From: Neptunitalea chrysea
Lineage (GTDB): Bacteria > Bacteroidota > Bacteroidia > Flavobacteriales > Flavobacteriaceae
DNA: 64,000 nt
Direction of reading: 5' to 3'
NCBI RefSeq assembly: GCF_027924145.1
Contig: NZ_BRVP01000008.1
Coordinates: 62,001 to 126,000 of the forward strand
The notes under the pieces were generated by a model. The model was not told the origin of the DNA and did not search any database. It was given only the letters and a program-made list of their open reading frames with translations. The position numbers and the translations under genes were made by a program. How positions within the stretch are numbered: position 1 is the first letter of the stretch; the number at the start of each line of letters is the position of its first letter. Positions 9,725 through 17,983 of the stretch are shown piece by piece.

Positions 9725-11266
9725 TTACTTCAACTCTTTACTGTTGTTATAATCTATAAGTTCATAAACCTTTAGTGCACTATTTGTAAACACATTGTCC
9801 CCCACATTTGTGTATTCAAATGGCACACTAACATATTTAGTCTTTTTACCTAATTGACTCTTTATATCCTCACCTTGAGCAAGTCTAACTAAAAAGTCAA
9901 ACGTAATATCAAAACCAAAAACAGATGCGTCTGTAGGTTTGGCGCTATATTTTTTCTTATAAACATTTGTAAAAGATTGTCTATAAGAGGTATCTTTTTG
10001 GTTACAACCTTCAAATTCAGTGTAAATTAGTTTTAAGACTAAATAACGTTTAATTGATATTTTACTAGAAACCATTTCTGAAAGCGGTCTAAATGACGCT
10101 AACTGAATCGAATATGAACCAGATTTGGGAAGTAAAAAATTAGTAGTGTTAATAATAGAATTTACATTTGTAGTATTTAAGATTACAAAATTCTTAACCC
10201 CTGAAGCAAGAGATGAACTAAACTCACTCTCATCTACAATTCCATTATCAGAAGTAAGTATTTTTATTTGGGGGTACATTTTTAAAATATGCTCATTTAA
10301 TGTAGACTCTTCATCATTTATGATAATAATATTTCCATTTTGAGAAGTTAAATAGCCTAACAACTTATTTTGGCGATAAAAATCAGATGAAAGAGCAAAC
10401 AAAACATTATAATCAGAAGCTTCTAAAACGCCATTCACAGCACTTCCATAAACTAAGTTAGATTTTTTAGAACTCTTATTAATTATACTACTAGTTGCTT
10501 TAACATTACATAGAGAAATTACATTCTCGTAATTTACAACAGAACTATAATCACCACTCTTAACCACATCTTTTAAATTGAAATAATCTGCAGTTACATG
10601 AAGCCCCAAGCTTTTAACAGAATCTATTGCCATTTGAGCTCCTTTCTCAAAATCACCATAAGAAGTATTACTAGTAATAGTATCAGGAAATAAAATAGCC
10701 AATGCTATTTCTTTATTTACTTTTATAGAACTCACCATATTTACATAGCTATTCCTACCCTCTTCAGAATCAAAAGTAGTAGAACTATTATCTAAGTTTT
10801 TTTCAACAGAAGCAGTGTGATCAGTAGAAGTGTCTGAATAATTATTCATTTCTGCTTTTTTCACTTCATTTGATACAGGTATAAAAATATACTCAAAAGC
10901 GAACAATTCTTCTTGAATATCTGGATTTGCCTTATCTAATTCAGCTATACTAATATTATATCTTTTAGCGATCAGAGATTTAGACTCTCCTTTTTTAACA
11001 AGATACTTAATATAGTTTCCTTCCGGGTCTCTTTTAGGAACAGAGTAGGAAGTATCAATCGTAAGCTCTTGACCTGCATATAACCCTTTTGCAATTTCTG
11101 GATTTTGTCTTTCTAGTTCTTCAATAGATATCTCATATACTTTAGACAATCTGTATTTTGTTTCACCATATTTAACCGTATGATGAACAATTTTCTGCGC
11201 AAAAATTTGAGTACTGGATAACAGTATCAAAATATATAAAACATATTTGAGTGATATACGACTCAT
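9725..11266 (-). CDS. Secreted LysM protein with type 1 periplasmic-binding-like domain
   Basis: The 513-residue product has a signal peptide (1-24, ending IFAQ) and two LysM motifs: 'HTVKYGETKYRLSKVY' and a second beginning 'YLVKKGESKSLIAKRY'. LysM binds peptidoglycan GlcNAc, so the protein is probably held in the periplasm. A linker rich in Ser/Thr/Asn leads to a region of about 320 residues ('ALAILFPDT...FEKGAQMAIDSVKSLGL') that resembles the type 1 periplasmic-binding fold of amino-acid ABC receptors; no transporter genes adjoin. I chose the ATG at 11266 because it gives a canonical signal peptide; an ATG at 11296 would add ten charged residues. The gene lies 61 bp upstream of the adhesin gene on the same strand and may be co-transcribed. 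Ligand unknown. Confidence 0.8.
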   Translation of the reverse strand: MSRISLKYVLYILILLSSTQIFAQKIVHHTVKYGETKYRLSKVYEISIEELERQNPEIAKGLYAGQELTIDTSYSVPKRDPEGNYIKYLVKKGESKSLIAKRYNISIAELDKANPDIQEELFAFEYIFIPVSNEVKKAEMNNYSDTSTDHTASVEKNLDNSSTTFDSEEGRNSYVNMVSSIKVNKEIALAILFPDTITSNTSYGDFEKGAQMAIDSVKSLGLHVTADYFNLKDVVKSGDYSSVVNYENVISLCNVKATSSIINKSSKKSNLVYGSAVNGVLEASDYNVLFALSSDFYRQNKLLGYLTSQNGNIIIINDEESTLNEHILKMYPQIKILTSDNGIVDESEFSSSLASGVKNFVILNTTNVNSIINTTNFLLPKSGSYSIQLASFRPLSEMVSSKISIKRYLVLKLIYTEFEGCNQKDTSYRQSFTNVYKKKYSAKPTDASVFGFDITFDFLVRLAQGEDIKSQLGKKTKYVSVPFEYTNVGDNVFTNSALKVYELIDYNNSKELK

Positions 11267-11296
11267 AATTTTACTTTTTCTACTAAACACACCCAT

Positions 11297-11689
11297 TTGT
11301 GTATAATTTATACCTATTAATTTTTAAAACTTATAATTTTCTAACAAATGTAATTAGAAAAAAGATAATGAACGGTGTAAAAAAAAACAGTATCAGAAAA
11401 AAAATTAACAATTTAGGACTGAAAACTTTCCAAACGTAACTTTTTTTTTGCCAAGATAACTATGTATCAGCACTTACACATACCCAACTGTAAGTATTTT
11501 TTCCTTTCTATAAAAAGTTAAAACTAAATACATAAAACAATAACCTTTTTATAATTGTTCAACATAAATACTCTCAAAACCATCTTATAACTTTACTTAT
11601 TTTAAATATTGTAAACCAAAAGTAAATCTAAAAAAGCACAGAAAAATCAATACATTTGCACTAATTTAAGAATCGTTATTTTTATAATT
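11297..11689. other. Divergent intergenic region, LysM gene / gcvT
   Basis: About 390 very AT-rich bases separate two divergent genes. Apart from the gcvT -7 element at 11651-11658 I see no ORF, strong hairpin or repeat. The promoter of the minus-strand surface genes should also lie here, but no perfect TAnnTTTG element was found for it. Confidence 0.5.
11651..11658 (+). promoter_or_regulatory. -7 element of the gcvT promoter
   Basis: TAcaTTTG matches the Bacteroidota -7 consensus TAnnTTTG and lies 31 bp before the gcvT ATG. No TTG lies at the normal -33 distance, so the assignment rests on the -7 box alone. Confidence 0.5.
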
Positions 11690-12772
11690 ATGAAATCAAC
11701 AGCTTTATATAATACACATGTAGCGTCAAATGCAAAAATGGTTCCTTTTGCAGGTTATGAAATGCCTGTTCAGTATGAAGGAGTTACCGCTGAACATCAT
11801 ACCGTAAGAGATAGTATTGGAGTATTTGATGTATCTCACATGGGAGAATTTTTGGTATCTGGACCAAATGCATTGAATCTTATCCAAAAAATCTCGTCTA
11901 ACGACGCTTCTAAATTAACCATAGGAAGAGCTCAGTACTCATGTATGCCAAATAAAACGGGAGGTATTGTAGACGATTTAATTATTTATAAAATTAAAGA
12001 GGAACAATATCTTTTAGTTGTGAATGCTGCCAATATTGAAAAAGATTGGAATTGGATTACAGAAAATAATGAGTTTGAAGCTGAACTAAAAGACCTATCA
12101 GATGAGTACTCTTTACTGGCTATACAAGGACCTAAAGCAGTAGAGGCTATGCAAAGTCTTACGTCTGTAAACTTATCTGAAATAAGTTATTACCATTTTA
12201 AAGTAGCAGACTTTGCAGGAATAGAGCATGTGATTATTTCAGCTACTGGTTATACAGGAAGTGGCGGATTCGAAATTTATTGTAAAAATTCGGAAGTTCA
12301 ACAAGTTTGGGACAAGGTAATGGAAGCAGGCGAAGCTTATAATATAAAACCTATTGGCCTTGCCGCTAGAGATACATTACGTTTAGAAATGGGATACTGC
12401 CTTTACGGAAATGATATTAATGATGAAACATCTCCTTTAGAAGCCGGGCTTGGTTGGATTACTAAATTCACCAAAGACTTTATAAATTCAGAAAACCTAT
12501 TAAAGCAAAAAGAAGAAGGTGTTACTAAAAAGTTAGTAGCCTTTGAAATGAATGAGAAAGCTATTCCTAGAAACGGATACGATATTGTTGATGCAAAAGG
12601 AAATGTGATTGGTAATGTTACCAGCGGTACTATGTCTCCATCTATAGGTAAAGGTATTGGATTAGGCTATGTTAACAAAGACAATTGGAATTTAGCGAAT
12701 GAAATCTATATTCAGATTAGAAAGAAAGTTGTTCCGGCTACTATTGTTAAGTTACCTTTCTACAAAAAATAA
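11690..12772 (+). CDS. gcvT: Aminomethyltransferase, T-protein of the glycine cleavage system
   Basis: GcvT takes the aminomethyl group of glycine from the lipoyl H-protein, passes the methylene unit to tetrahydrofolate and releases ammonia. The 360 residues match the usual length. Visible family motifs are 'FDVSHMGE', 'GGIVDD' with the catalytic Asp near residue 97, 'GYTGSGGFEIY', and 'ARDTLRLEMGYCLYGNDI' in the folate-binding region, followed by the GCV_T C-terminal barrel. gcvH and gcvP are not in the window, so the complex is encoded at separate loci. The stop overlaps the start of the pterin dehydratase gene (TAATG), so the two are translationally coupled. Confidence 0.96.
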   Translation: MKSTALYNTHVASNAKMVPFAGYEMPVQYEGVTAEHHTVRDSIGVFDVSHMGEFLVSGPNALNLIQKISSNDASKLTIGRAQYSCMPNKTGGIVDDLIIYKIKEEQYLLVVNAANIEKDWNWITENNEFEAELKDLSDEYSLLAIQGPKAVEAMQSLTSVNLSEISYYHFKVADFAGIEHVIISATGYTGSGGFEIYCKNSEVQQVWDKVMEAGEAYNIKPIGLAARDTLRLEMGYCLYGNDINDETSPLEAGLGWITKFTKDFINSENLLKQKEEGVTKKLVAFEMNEKAIPRNGYDIVDAKGNVIGNVTSGTMSPSIGKGIGLGYVNKDNWNLANEIYIQIRKKVVPATIVKLPFYKK

Positions 12773-13065
12773 TGACAAAACTTGAAGCTAACATATTAGA
12801 ACAGGAAGTACAGCTACTTAATGGGTGGCAGATTAAAAATAATCATCTTGAAAAGACCTTTACGTTTAAAAGCTTTAAAAAAGCTTTTGCTTTTATGACT
12901 ATGGTGGCGTTTGAAGCTGAAAAACTAAACCACCACCCTAACTGGACTAATAGTTACAATATTTTAAAAATTCAATTAACAACTCATGATGCTAACGGGA
13001 TCACTGAAAAAGATATAGCTTTAGCTACCTTAATTAATCAACTGACAACCAAGCACTATGAGTAG
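12772..13065 (+). CDS. 4a-hydroxytetrahydrobiopterin (pterin-4a-carbinolamine) dehydratase
   Basis: A 97-residue cytoplasmic enzyme of the PCD/DCoH fold. The signature is clear: 'EKLNHHPNW', then Tyr seven residues on, 'LTTHDANGIT' and 'KDIALA'. The tandem histidines and the later His of 'TTH' form the known active site that dehydrates 4a-hydroxytetrahydropterin, normally recycling the cofactor of aromatic amino-acid hydroxylases. No such hydroxylase is in the window. Its start codon overlaps the gcvT stop by one base, which ties it to a folate enzyme; a role in pterin/folate repair or molybdopterin biology is also possible. Family sure, pathway not. Confidence 0.92.
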   Translation: MTKLEANILEQEVQLLNGWQIKNNHLEKTFTFKSFKKAFAFMTMVAFEAEKLNHHPNWTNSYNILKIQLTTHDANGITEKDIALATLINQLTTKHYE

Positions 13066-13082
13066 TAAAAAAATAATACAAT

Positions 13083-13892
13083 TTGAATCGAATATTAATA
13101 TTAGGAGCAAGTGGCTTTATAGGGAATACTCTCTACAAAGAGCTATGCTCCTATTTTGATGTTTACGGTACATACTACTCACAAAAATCTTATAATACAA
13201 ATCAACATTTTTACCGTTTTGATATGGATATTGAAGGCATTGACTTGGTACTAAAACAAGTTAAGCCACATATAATCATATCTGCTTTAAGAGGTAATTT
13301 TGAGCATCAAATTGAAGTTCATGATACACTTGTTGATTATGTAAAAAACAGTAACAGAAAAATTATTTTTTTATCGTCTGCTAATGTTTTTGATGCCTTT
13401 AGTAATTATCCTTCATATGAGTATGATAAAACACTATCACAAAGCATTTGGGGAAAGCTAAAAATCCGCATAGAAAACAAACTCTTAAGGCTCCCCGAGA
13501 AAAATTATATAATAGTAAGATTACCAATGGTTTTTGGTGCTAAATCTCCAAGAGTAAAAGAACTCATCGAGGCTCAAAAAACAAATACTCCTTTTGAGAT
13601 TTTCCCTGACCTTGTAATAAATACTACCTTTGCCGATAAAATGGCACAACAAATTCACTATCTAATAAACAGAAACAAACAGGGCATATACCACCTAGGA
13701 AGCTCAGACCTTATACATCATGACGAATTTATAAAAGAAATATGCAAAGGGTTAAATATTAAAAATATTATATATAAAAACGTATATACAACTAACTTCG
13801 ACAGGTTTCTGGCTGTTATTCCTAAAGATAAAAGGCTACCAAAACACTTACACATAACCAATGAAATGGTAATAGAGAATTGTGCTAAATAA
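13083..13892 (+). CDS. Extended SDR (RmlD-like) sugar-nucleotide reductase fold, catalytic Tyr replaced
   Basis: 269 residues starting at a TTG codon: an in-frame stop lies at 13074 and the Rossmann motif 'ILGASGFIGN' follows directly, so no upstream ATG is possible. The fold is that of the extended SDRs, nearest to dTDP-4-dehydrorhamnose reductase (RmlD), with 'FLSSANVF' and 'VRLPMVFG'. The catalytic YGxxK is not there: the aligned segment reads IWGKLK..IE, so Tyr is Trp while Gly and Lys remain. Enzymes of the family need this Tyr for proton transfer, so this copy may be inactive or may have a changed reaction. It starts 17 bp after the pterin dehydratase stop. Substrate unknown. Confidence 0.75.
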   Translation: MNRILILGASGFIGNTLYKELCSYFDVYGTYYSQKSYNTNQHFYRFDMDIEGIDLVLKQVKPHIIISALRGNFEHQIEVHDTLVDYVKNSNRKIIFLSSANVFDAFSNYPSYEYDKTLSQSIWGKLKIRIENKLLRLPEKNYIIVRLPMVFGAKSPRVKELIEAQKTNTPFEIFPDLVINTTFADKMAQQIHYLINRNKQGIYHLGSSDLIHHDEFIKEICKGLNIKNIIYKNVYTTNFDRFLAVIPKDKRLPKHLHITNEMVIENCAK

Positions 13893-13954
13893 ATAAATCT
13901 TAATATCCTTTTTTTAAGATGATTTTCTATTTTTACATAAATCAATGTATTAAT

Positions 13955-15991
13955 ATGAAATACAAATCTTACTATTCCATTATAATTTTCTTTTGTTTTT
14001 ACTTTTCTTTTTCACAAAACAACATTTTTTGCGAAACATTGAGCTCTGTAAACAATATTATTCAAAAAAATCACTATGCTCCTAAAGCAGTAAATGATAG
14101 TCTCTCTTCGTATGTTTTTAATTCCTTTATTGAAAATCTTGATGAAGACGAAATGTACTTTATAGCAAGTGATTTTGATCAATTAAAAAAATATAAATAC
14201 CGTTTAGATGATGCTATTTTAGAAGAAAAATGTGATTTCATAACCCATTTTTTTACTATCTATAAAAATAGTCTGCTTCGCACTAAAGCCATTCTAACCA
14301 ACATCACCAGTGACTCTTTAAACTTTGAAAAAAAAGATTCTTTATACTATTCTACTTCATCTGATTTTGATTTTGCTGAAAACGAAAAACAATTAGCAAA
14401 ATACTGGAATAGAAAGATAAAAAAAGAAACTATCTATCGGTTTTTAGATATGACTGATACAGGGGTTAGTTTTAATGATAAAATGCCCTATTTTGCCAAT
14501 CAGGTAATAGCTAATGAGCTATGTATTATTAATGATAAAATCCAAAAAGACAGTGAACTTCTTGCTACTTTAGAAGACTTATTTTTAAACACATTCTGTT
14601 TATATTTCGACCCACACACCAACTACTTTAACCCAAGTGATAAAAGTTACTTCGACGAATCATTACATGATGATTATAAATCAATTGGAGTGTATTTTTC
14701 TAAGACAGACGAAGGACTCATTCTGGTAGACGAAATTCAACTAGGAAGCACCGCCTGGAAAGATGGAATTATAGATGTTGGAGATCAGGTATTAAAAGTC
14801 TCTTCTAATGGTACTAATTTAAATATGAGTTGTATTAGCACAGAAACTTTATACAAATTTATATACGACCCTTCTAATACAAACTTGGAATTTAGAATTA
14901 AAAAGAAAAACTCAAACACTATAAACACAGTATCCTTAGAAAAGGAGAACATTCGTATTCAAGATAATGCAGTTGATAGCTTTATTTTAGAAGGAAAAAG
15001 AAAAATAGGATATATAAAATTACCCGGATTTTATACTAGTGACGATTTTGGAATGGGCTGTGCAAATGACATTGCTAAAGAATTACTAAGATTAAATAAA
15101 GTACCTATCGAAGGTCTCATCCTTGATTTAAGAGATAACGGAGGTGGCTCTCTGCAAGAAGCCACAGATTTAGTGGGGCTTTTTATAGATCGTGGACCTG
15201 TAGCCATTCTGAATACAAACGAAAATGATAAAAAAATCGTAAAAGATTATAACCGAGGCGCCGTGTTTAATAAACCACTTATTGTATTGGTAAACGAGAG
15301 CTCTGCATCGGCCTCAGAGTACGTAACAGCTTCTCTTCAAGACCACAAAAGAGCTTTAGTTGTGGGTAGTAATACTTTTGGAAAAGCAAGCGGTCAGAAT
15401 ATATTTATAGCAAATAATAACAACCCTAAATCGGGATACGTAAAAGTAACTATAGAACGATTATATAGAATTACAGGTTCATCTTGGCAAAAAGATGGAG
15501 TTACACCAGATTTCAAAATCCCTAATCCGTTAGAACGTTTCGGATTTAAAGAACGCTATTATGACAATGTATTAAAAAACGACTCTATTACTAGAAATAT
15601 TTATTTTAAAATACCTCCTAAAAAAGAAATTAGCGGTATTCTTGAAAAAAGTAACAATCGTTTAGATTCTTCCGAAGATATTAAATTGGTAAAAGAGATA
15701 AATGAAGACCTAATTCACTATTTTGATAACAGAACTCCTTTAGCTCTAAATATAAAAGGAATAGAGTCAAGAAAAAAAGACTTTGATATCATTTGGAAGA
15801 AATTGGATAAATTAAAACACGACCAAACTATTTATGCTGTTAATAACACCGATACAACTAATGAAATTTTGGCTAAAAACAAAGACGTAGAAGCTATTAA
15901 TAAAAAGAAAAAAGATAATGTTTTAAAAGACTATGAAATATTAGAAAGCTATCAAATAATAAACGACCTAATAACTAACGAAAACAAATGA
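13955..15991 (+). CDS. S41 family carboxy-terminal processing protease (Tsp/Prc-like)
   Basis: This is a periplasmic serine protease that degrades or trims proteins from their C-termini. The ATG at 13955 gives a good signal peptide (about 20 residues, ending 'FSFSQ'); an ATG at 13919 would only add 12 residues in front of it. From 13955 the product is 678 residues, close to E. coli Tsp. Visible parts: helical N-terminal tail-protease domain, PDZ domain ('DEGLILVDEI...GIIDVGDQVLKV'), and the S41 core 'LILDLRDNGGGSLQEA' followed by 'NESSASASE' and 'FGKASGQ', which supply the Ser (about 450) and Lys (about 477) dyad. The next gene overlaps its stop (ATGA), so its secreted product may be an adaptor or substrate. 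Confidence 0.93.
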   Translation: MKYKSYYSIIIFFCFYFSFSQNNIFCETLSSVNNIIQKNHYAPKAVNDSLSSYVFNSFIENLDEDEMYFIASDFDQLKKYKYRLDDAILEEKCDFITHFFTIYKNSLLRTKAILTNITSDSLNFEKKDSLYYSTSSDFDFAENEKQLAKYWNRKIKKETIYRFLDMTDTGVSFNDKMPYFANQVIANELCIINDKIQKDSELLATLEDLFLNTFCLYFDPHTNYFNPSDKSYFDESLHDDYKSIGVYFSKTDEGLILVDEIQLGSTAWKDGIIDVGDQVLKVSSNGTNLNMSCISTETLYKFIYDPSNTNLEFRIKKKNSNTINTVSLEKENIRIQDNAVDSFILEGKRKIGYIKLPGFYTSDDFGMGCANDIAKELLRLNKVPIEGLILDLRDNGGGSLQEATDLVGLFIDRGPVAILNTNENDKKIVKDYNRGAVFNKPLIVLVNESSASASEYVTASLQDHKRALVVGSNTFGKASGQNIFIANNNNPKSGYVKVTIERLYRITGSSWQKDGVTPDFKIPNPLERFGFKERYYDNVLKNDSITRNIYFKIPPKKEISGILEKSNNRLDSSEDIKLVKEINEDLIHYFDNRTPLALNIKGIESRKKDFDIIWKKLDKLKHDQTIYAVNNTDTTNEILAKNKDVEAINKKKKDNVLKDYEILESYQIINDLITNENK

Positions 15992-17025
15992 AACAGCTTG
16001 TCATAATTCTATTTATTGTTGCTGGATCTTTTTTAAAGTCAACAGCGCAAACTACAAAAACCCCGCTAGAATATCTTGAATTTATTAGCAATCAAAATCA
16101 TGATTTAAACAAACAAATTTGGGAATATACTAAAGCGGTTGCTCATGATAAAAATCCTCGAAAAATTGAAAAAATAAGAAAATCCCTCGTTGTACAAATT
16201 CAACAATCTAGAGCAAAAGTGCAGAAAAAACCTTCTTATAACAACGATGACACCTATAAAAATCAATTTATCAACTTTTTAAATGTTTATGAAAATGTAA
16301 TCAATAACGATTATGCAAAAATTGTAGACATGAAAGAGATTGCAGAACAGTCTTACGATTTTATGGAAGCTTATATTTTAATGCAACAACAAGTAGACAC
16401 TAAAATGGAAACGGCTTTAGACAGTATTAATGCAAGTCAAAAAGAGTTTGCTACAAAATATGATATAGAGTTAGTTAATGGAGAAGAAAGCTCTATTTCA
16501 AAAAAAATGAAGGTTTCCAATGAAGTTTTTCATCATAAAAATGATGCTTATTTACCTTTTTTTAAGGCCAATTTTCAAGAGAGTGAGTTAATTGTTTCTT
16601 TAAGCTCAGGTAATGTTGGAGAAATTCAGCAAAAAGCAACCTCACTTCTTACATTTACTGAAGAAGGTTTAGATTCAATTACTAAACTAAAACCCTATAA
16701 AAATGACGGGGCATTAATCTTGGCTACAGAAAAAATGTTGCTTTTTTATAAAAACGAAGCAGAAGTTCAAATGCCAAAAATAATAGAGTTCTATTTATTA
16801 AATGACAAGGTTGAAAAAATGAAACAAGCCATAGAAAACAAAAAGGAAAAGGATAGAACAAAAGAAGAAATAGATGAATTTAATGAAATGGTTAAAAAAA
16901 TGAATATAAAAATAACTGAATATAATCAGCTAAACGATGAGTTAAATAACAAAAGAGCGAAATTATTAAACGAATGGGAAACCACAAATCATAACTTTTT
17001 AAGCAAGCATATTCCAAAAAATTAA
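15988..17025 (+). CDS. Secreted helical protein of unknown function
   Basis: 345 residues with a signal peptide (about 1-20, 'VAGSFLKSTAQ'). The rest is almost wholly alpha-helical and rich in Lys, Glu and Asn, with heptad-like stretches near residues 265-325 that suggest a coiled coil. No catalytic motif or Cys pattern is visible. It may belong to the LIC11966 family of surface proteins, but that is from memory of sequence style and needs a search. Its ATG overlaps the S41 protease stop by four bases (ATGA), so the two are coupled and probably act in the same compartment. Confidence 0.6.
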   Translation: MKQLVIILFIVAGSFLKSTAQTTKTPLEYLEFISNQNHDLNKQIWEYTKAVAHDKNPRKIEKIRKSLVVQIQQSRAKVQKKPSYNNDDTYKNQFINFLNVYENVINNDYAKIVDMKEIAEQSYDFMEAYILMQQQVDTKMETALDSINASQKEFATKYDIELVNGEESSISKKMKVSNEVFHHKNDAYLPFFKANFQESELIVSLSSGNVGEIQQKATSLLTFTEEGLDSITKLKPYKNDGALILATEKMLLFYKNEAEVQMPKIIEFYLLNDKVEKMKQAIENKKEKDRTKEEIDEFNEMVKKMNIKITEYNQLNDELNNKRAKLLNEWETTNHNFLSKHIPKN

Positions 17026-17034
17026 AACAACCTT

Positions 17035-17042
17035 TATATTTG
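17035..17042 (+). promoter_or_regulatory. -7 element before the YebC-type gene
   Basis: TAtaTTTG matches the Bacteroidota -7 consensus and lies 32 bp before the ATG. It gives the YebC-type gene its own promoter apart from the upstream protease pair. Confidence 0.55.
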
Positions 17043-17074
17043 CAAATAATTAAGAACAGTTAAAAACCAATAAT

Positions 17075-17788
17075 ATGGGAAGAGCTTTTGAATTTAGAAA
17101 AGCTAGAAAGATGAAAAGATGGTCTGCAATGGCCAAAACCTTTACTAGATTAGGTAAAGATATCGTAATGGCTGTTAAAGAAGGAGGAGCTGACCCAGAT
17201 GCTAATTCGCGTTTAAGAGCAGTTATACAAAATGCAAAGGCAGCTAATATGCCTAAAGACAATATTGAACGTGCGATAAAAAGAGCTTCTGATAAAAACC
17301 AAGGCGATTATAAGGAAGTTCTATTTGAAGGATATGCACCTCATGGAATTGCTATTTTAATTGAAACTGCTACAGATAATAATAATAGAACAGTTGCTAA
17401 CATTAGAAGTTACTTCAATAAATGTAATGGAAACCTAGGAACAAGCGGATCGGTTGAATTTATGTTTGATCATACTTGTAACTTTAGAATTAATAGCGAA
17501 GGTTTAGACCCTGAGGAACTAGAGCTTGAAATGATAGATTTTGGAGCCGAAGAAGTTTTTGCAGATGAAGACGGTATTCATATCTATGCCCCTTTTGGGA
17601 GCTTCGGAGGTATTCAAAAAGAATTAGAAGAGCGAGGAATTGAAATTCTTTCTTCTGGTTTTGACAGAATCCCACAAGTAACTAAGAAACTAAATGCAGA
17701 TGAAGTAGCTGATGTTGAAAAACTTCTTGAGAAAATTGAAGAAGATGACGACGTTCAGAATGTATTTCATACTATGCAGGAAGAATAA
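17075..17788 (+). CDS. YebC/PmpR family (TACO1-like) protein
   Basis: 237 residues in the usual length range. The family is recognised by 'MGRAFEFRKARKMKRWSAMA' at the N-terminus (the Bacteroidota form of the GHSKWANIK..K start), followed by 'GGADPDANSRLRAVIQNAKA' and 'NMPKDNIERAIKRA'. The middle domain has 'GYAPHGIAILIE' and 'TDNNNRTVANIR'. Members were named as DNA-binding regulators (PmpR), while YebC/TACO1 proteins have also been linked to relief of ribosome stalling. Which role applies here cannot be read from sequence. It has its own promoter and a strong terminator, so it is a single-gene unit. Confidence 0.93.
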   Translation: MGRAFEFRKARKMKRWSAMAKTFTRLGKDIVMAVKEGGADPDANSRLRAVIQNAKAANMPKDNIERAIKRASDKNQGDYKEVLFEGYAPHGIAILIETATDNNNRTVANIRSYFNKCNGNLGTSGSVEFMFDHTCNFRINSEGLDPEELELEMIDFGAEEVFADEDGIHIYAPFGSFGGIQKELEERGIEILSSGFDRIPQVTKKLNADEVADVEKLLEKIEEDDDVQNVFHTMQEE

Positions 17789-17810
17789 ATTTATATCTAT
17801 AAACTAGCTT

Positions 17811-17847
17811 AAAAACAGGAAGTTCTTACAGATTCCTGTTTTTTTTT
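17811..17847 (+). terminator. Intrinsic terminator of the YebC-type gene
   Basis: An 11-bp stem (17811-17821 with 17833-17843) around an 11-nt loop, running into a T tract up to 17847. It lies 22 bp past the stop codon. Confidence 0.85.
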
Positions 17848-17983
17848 CATGTATTTTTATAAAAAATAATAATTTTATGGTATTTTAATTATAATTTCAC
17901 TTAAATACAACCAAAAACGTTACAAAAAAGACATTTCTTATACCTATACCCCAATAAATAATACAAGAAATTATATTCACCTA

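Noticed and set aside
13919-13954. Earlier ATG for the S41 protease
   Set aside because: It adds 12 residues ahead of a normal signal peptide that starts at 13955.
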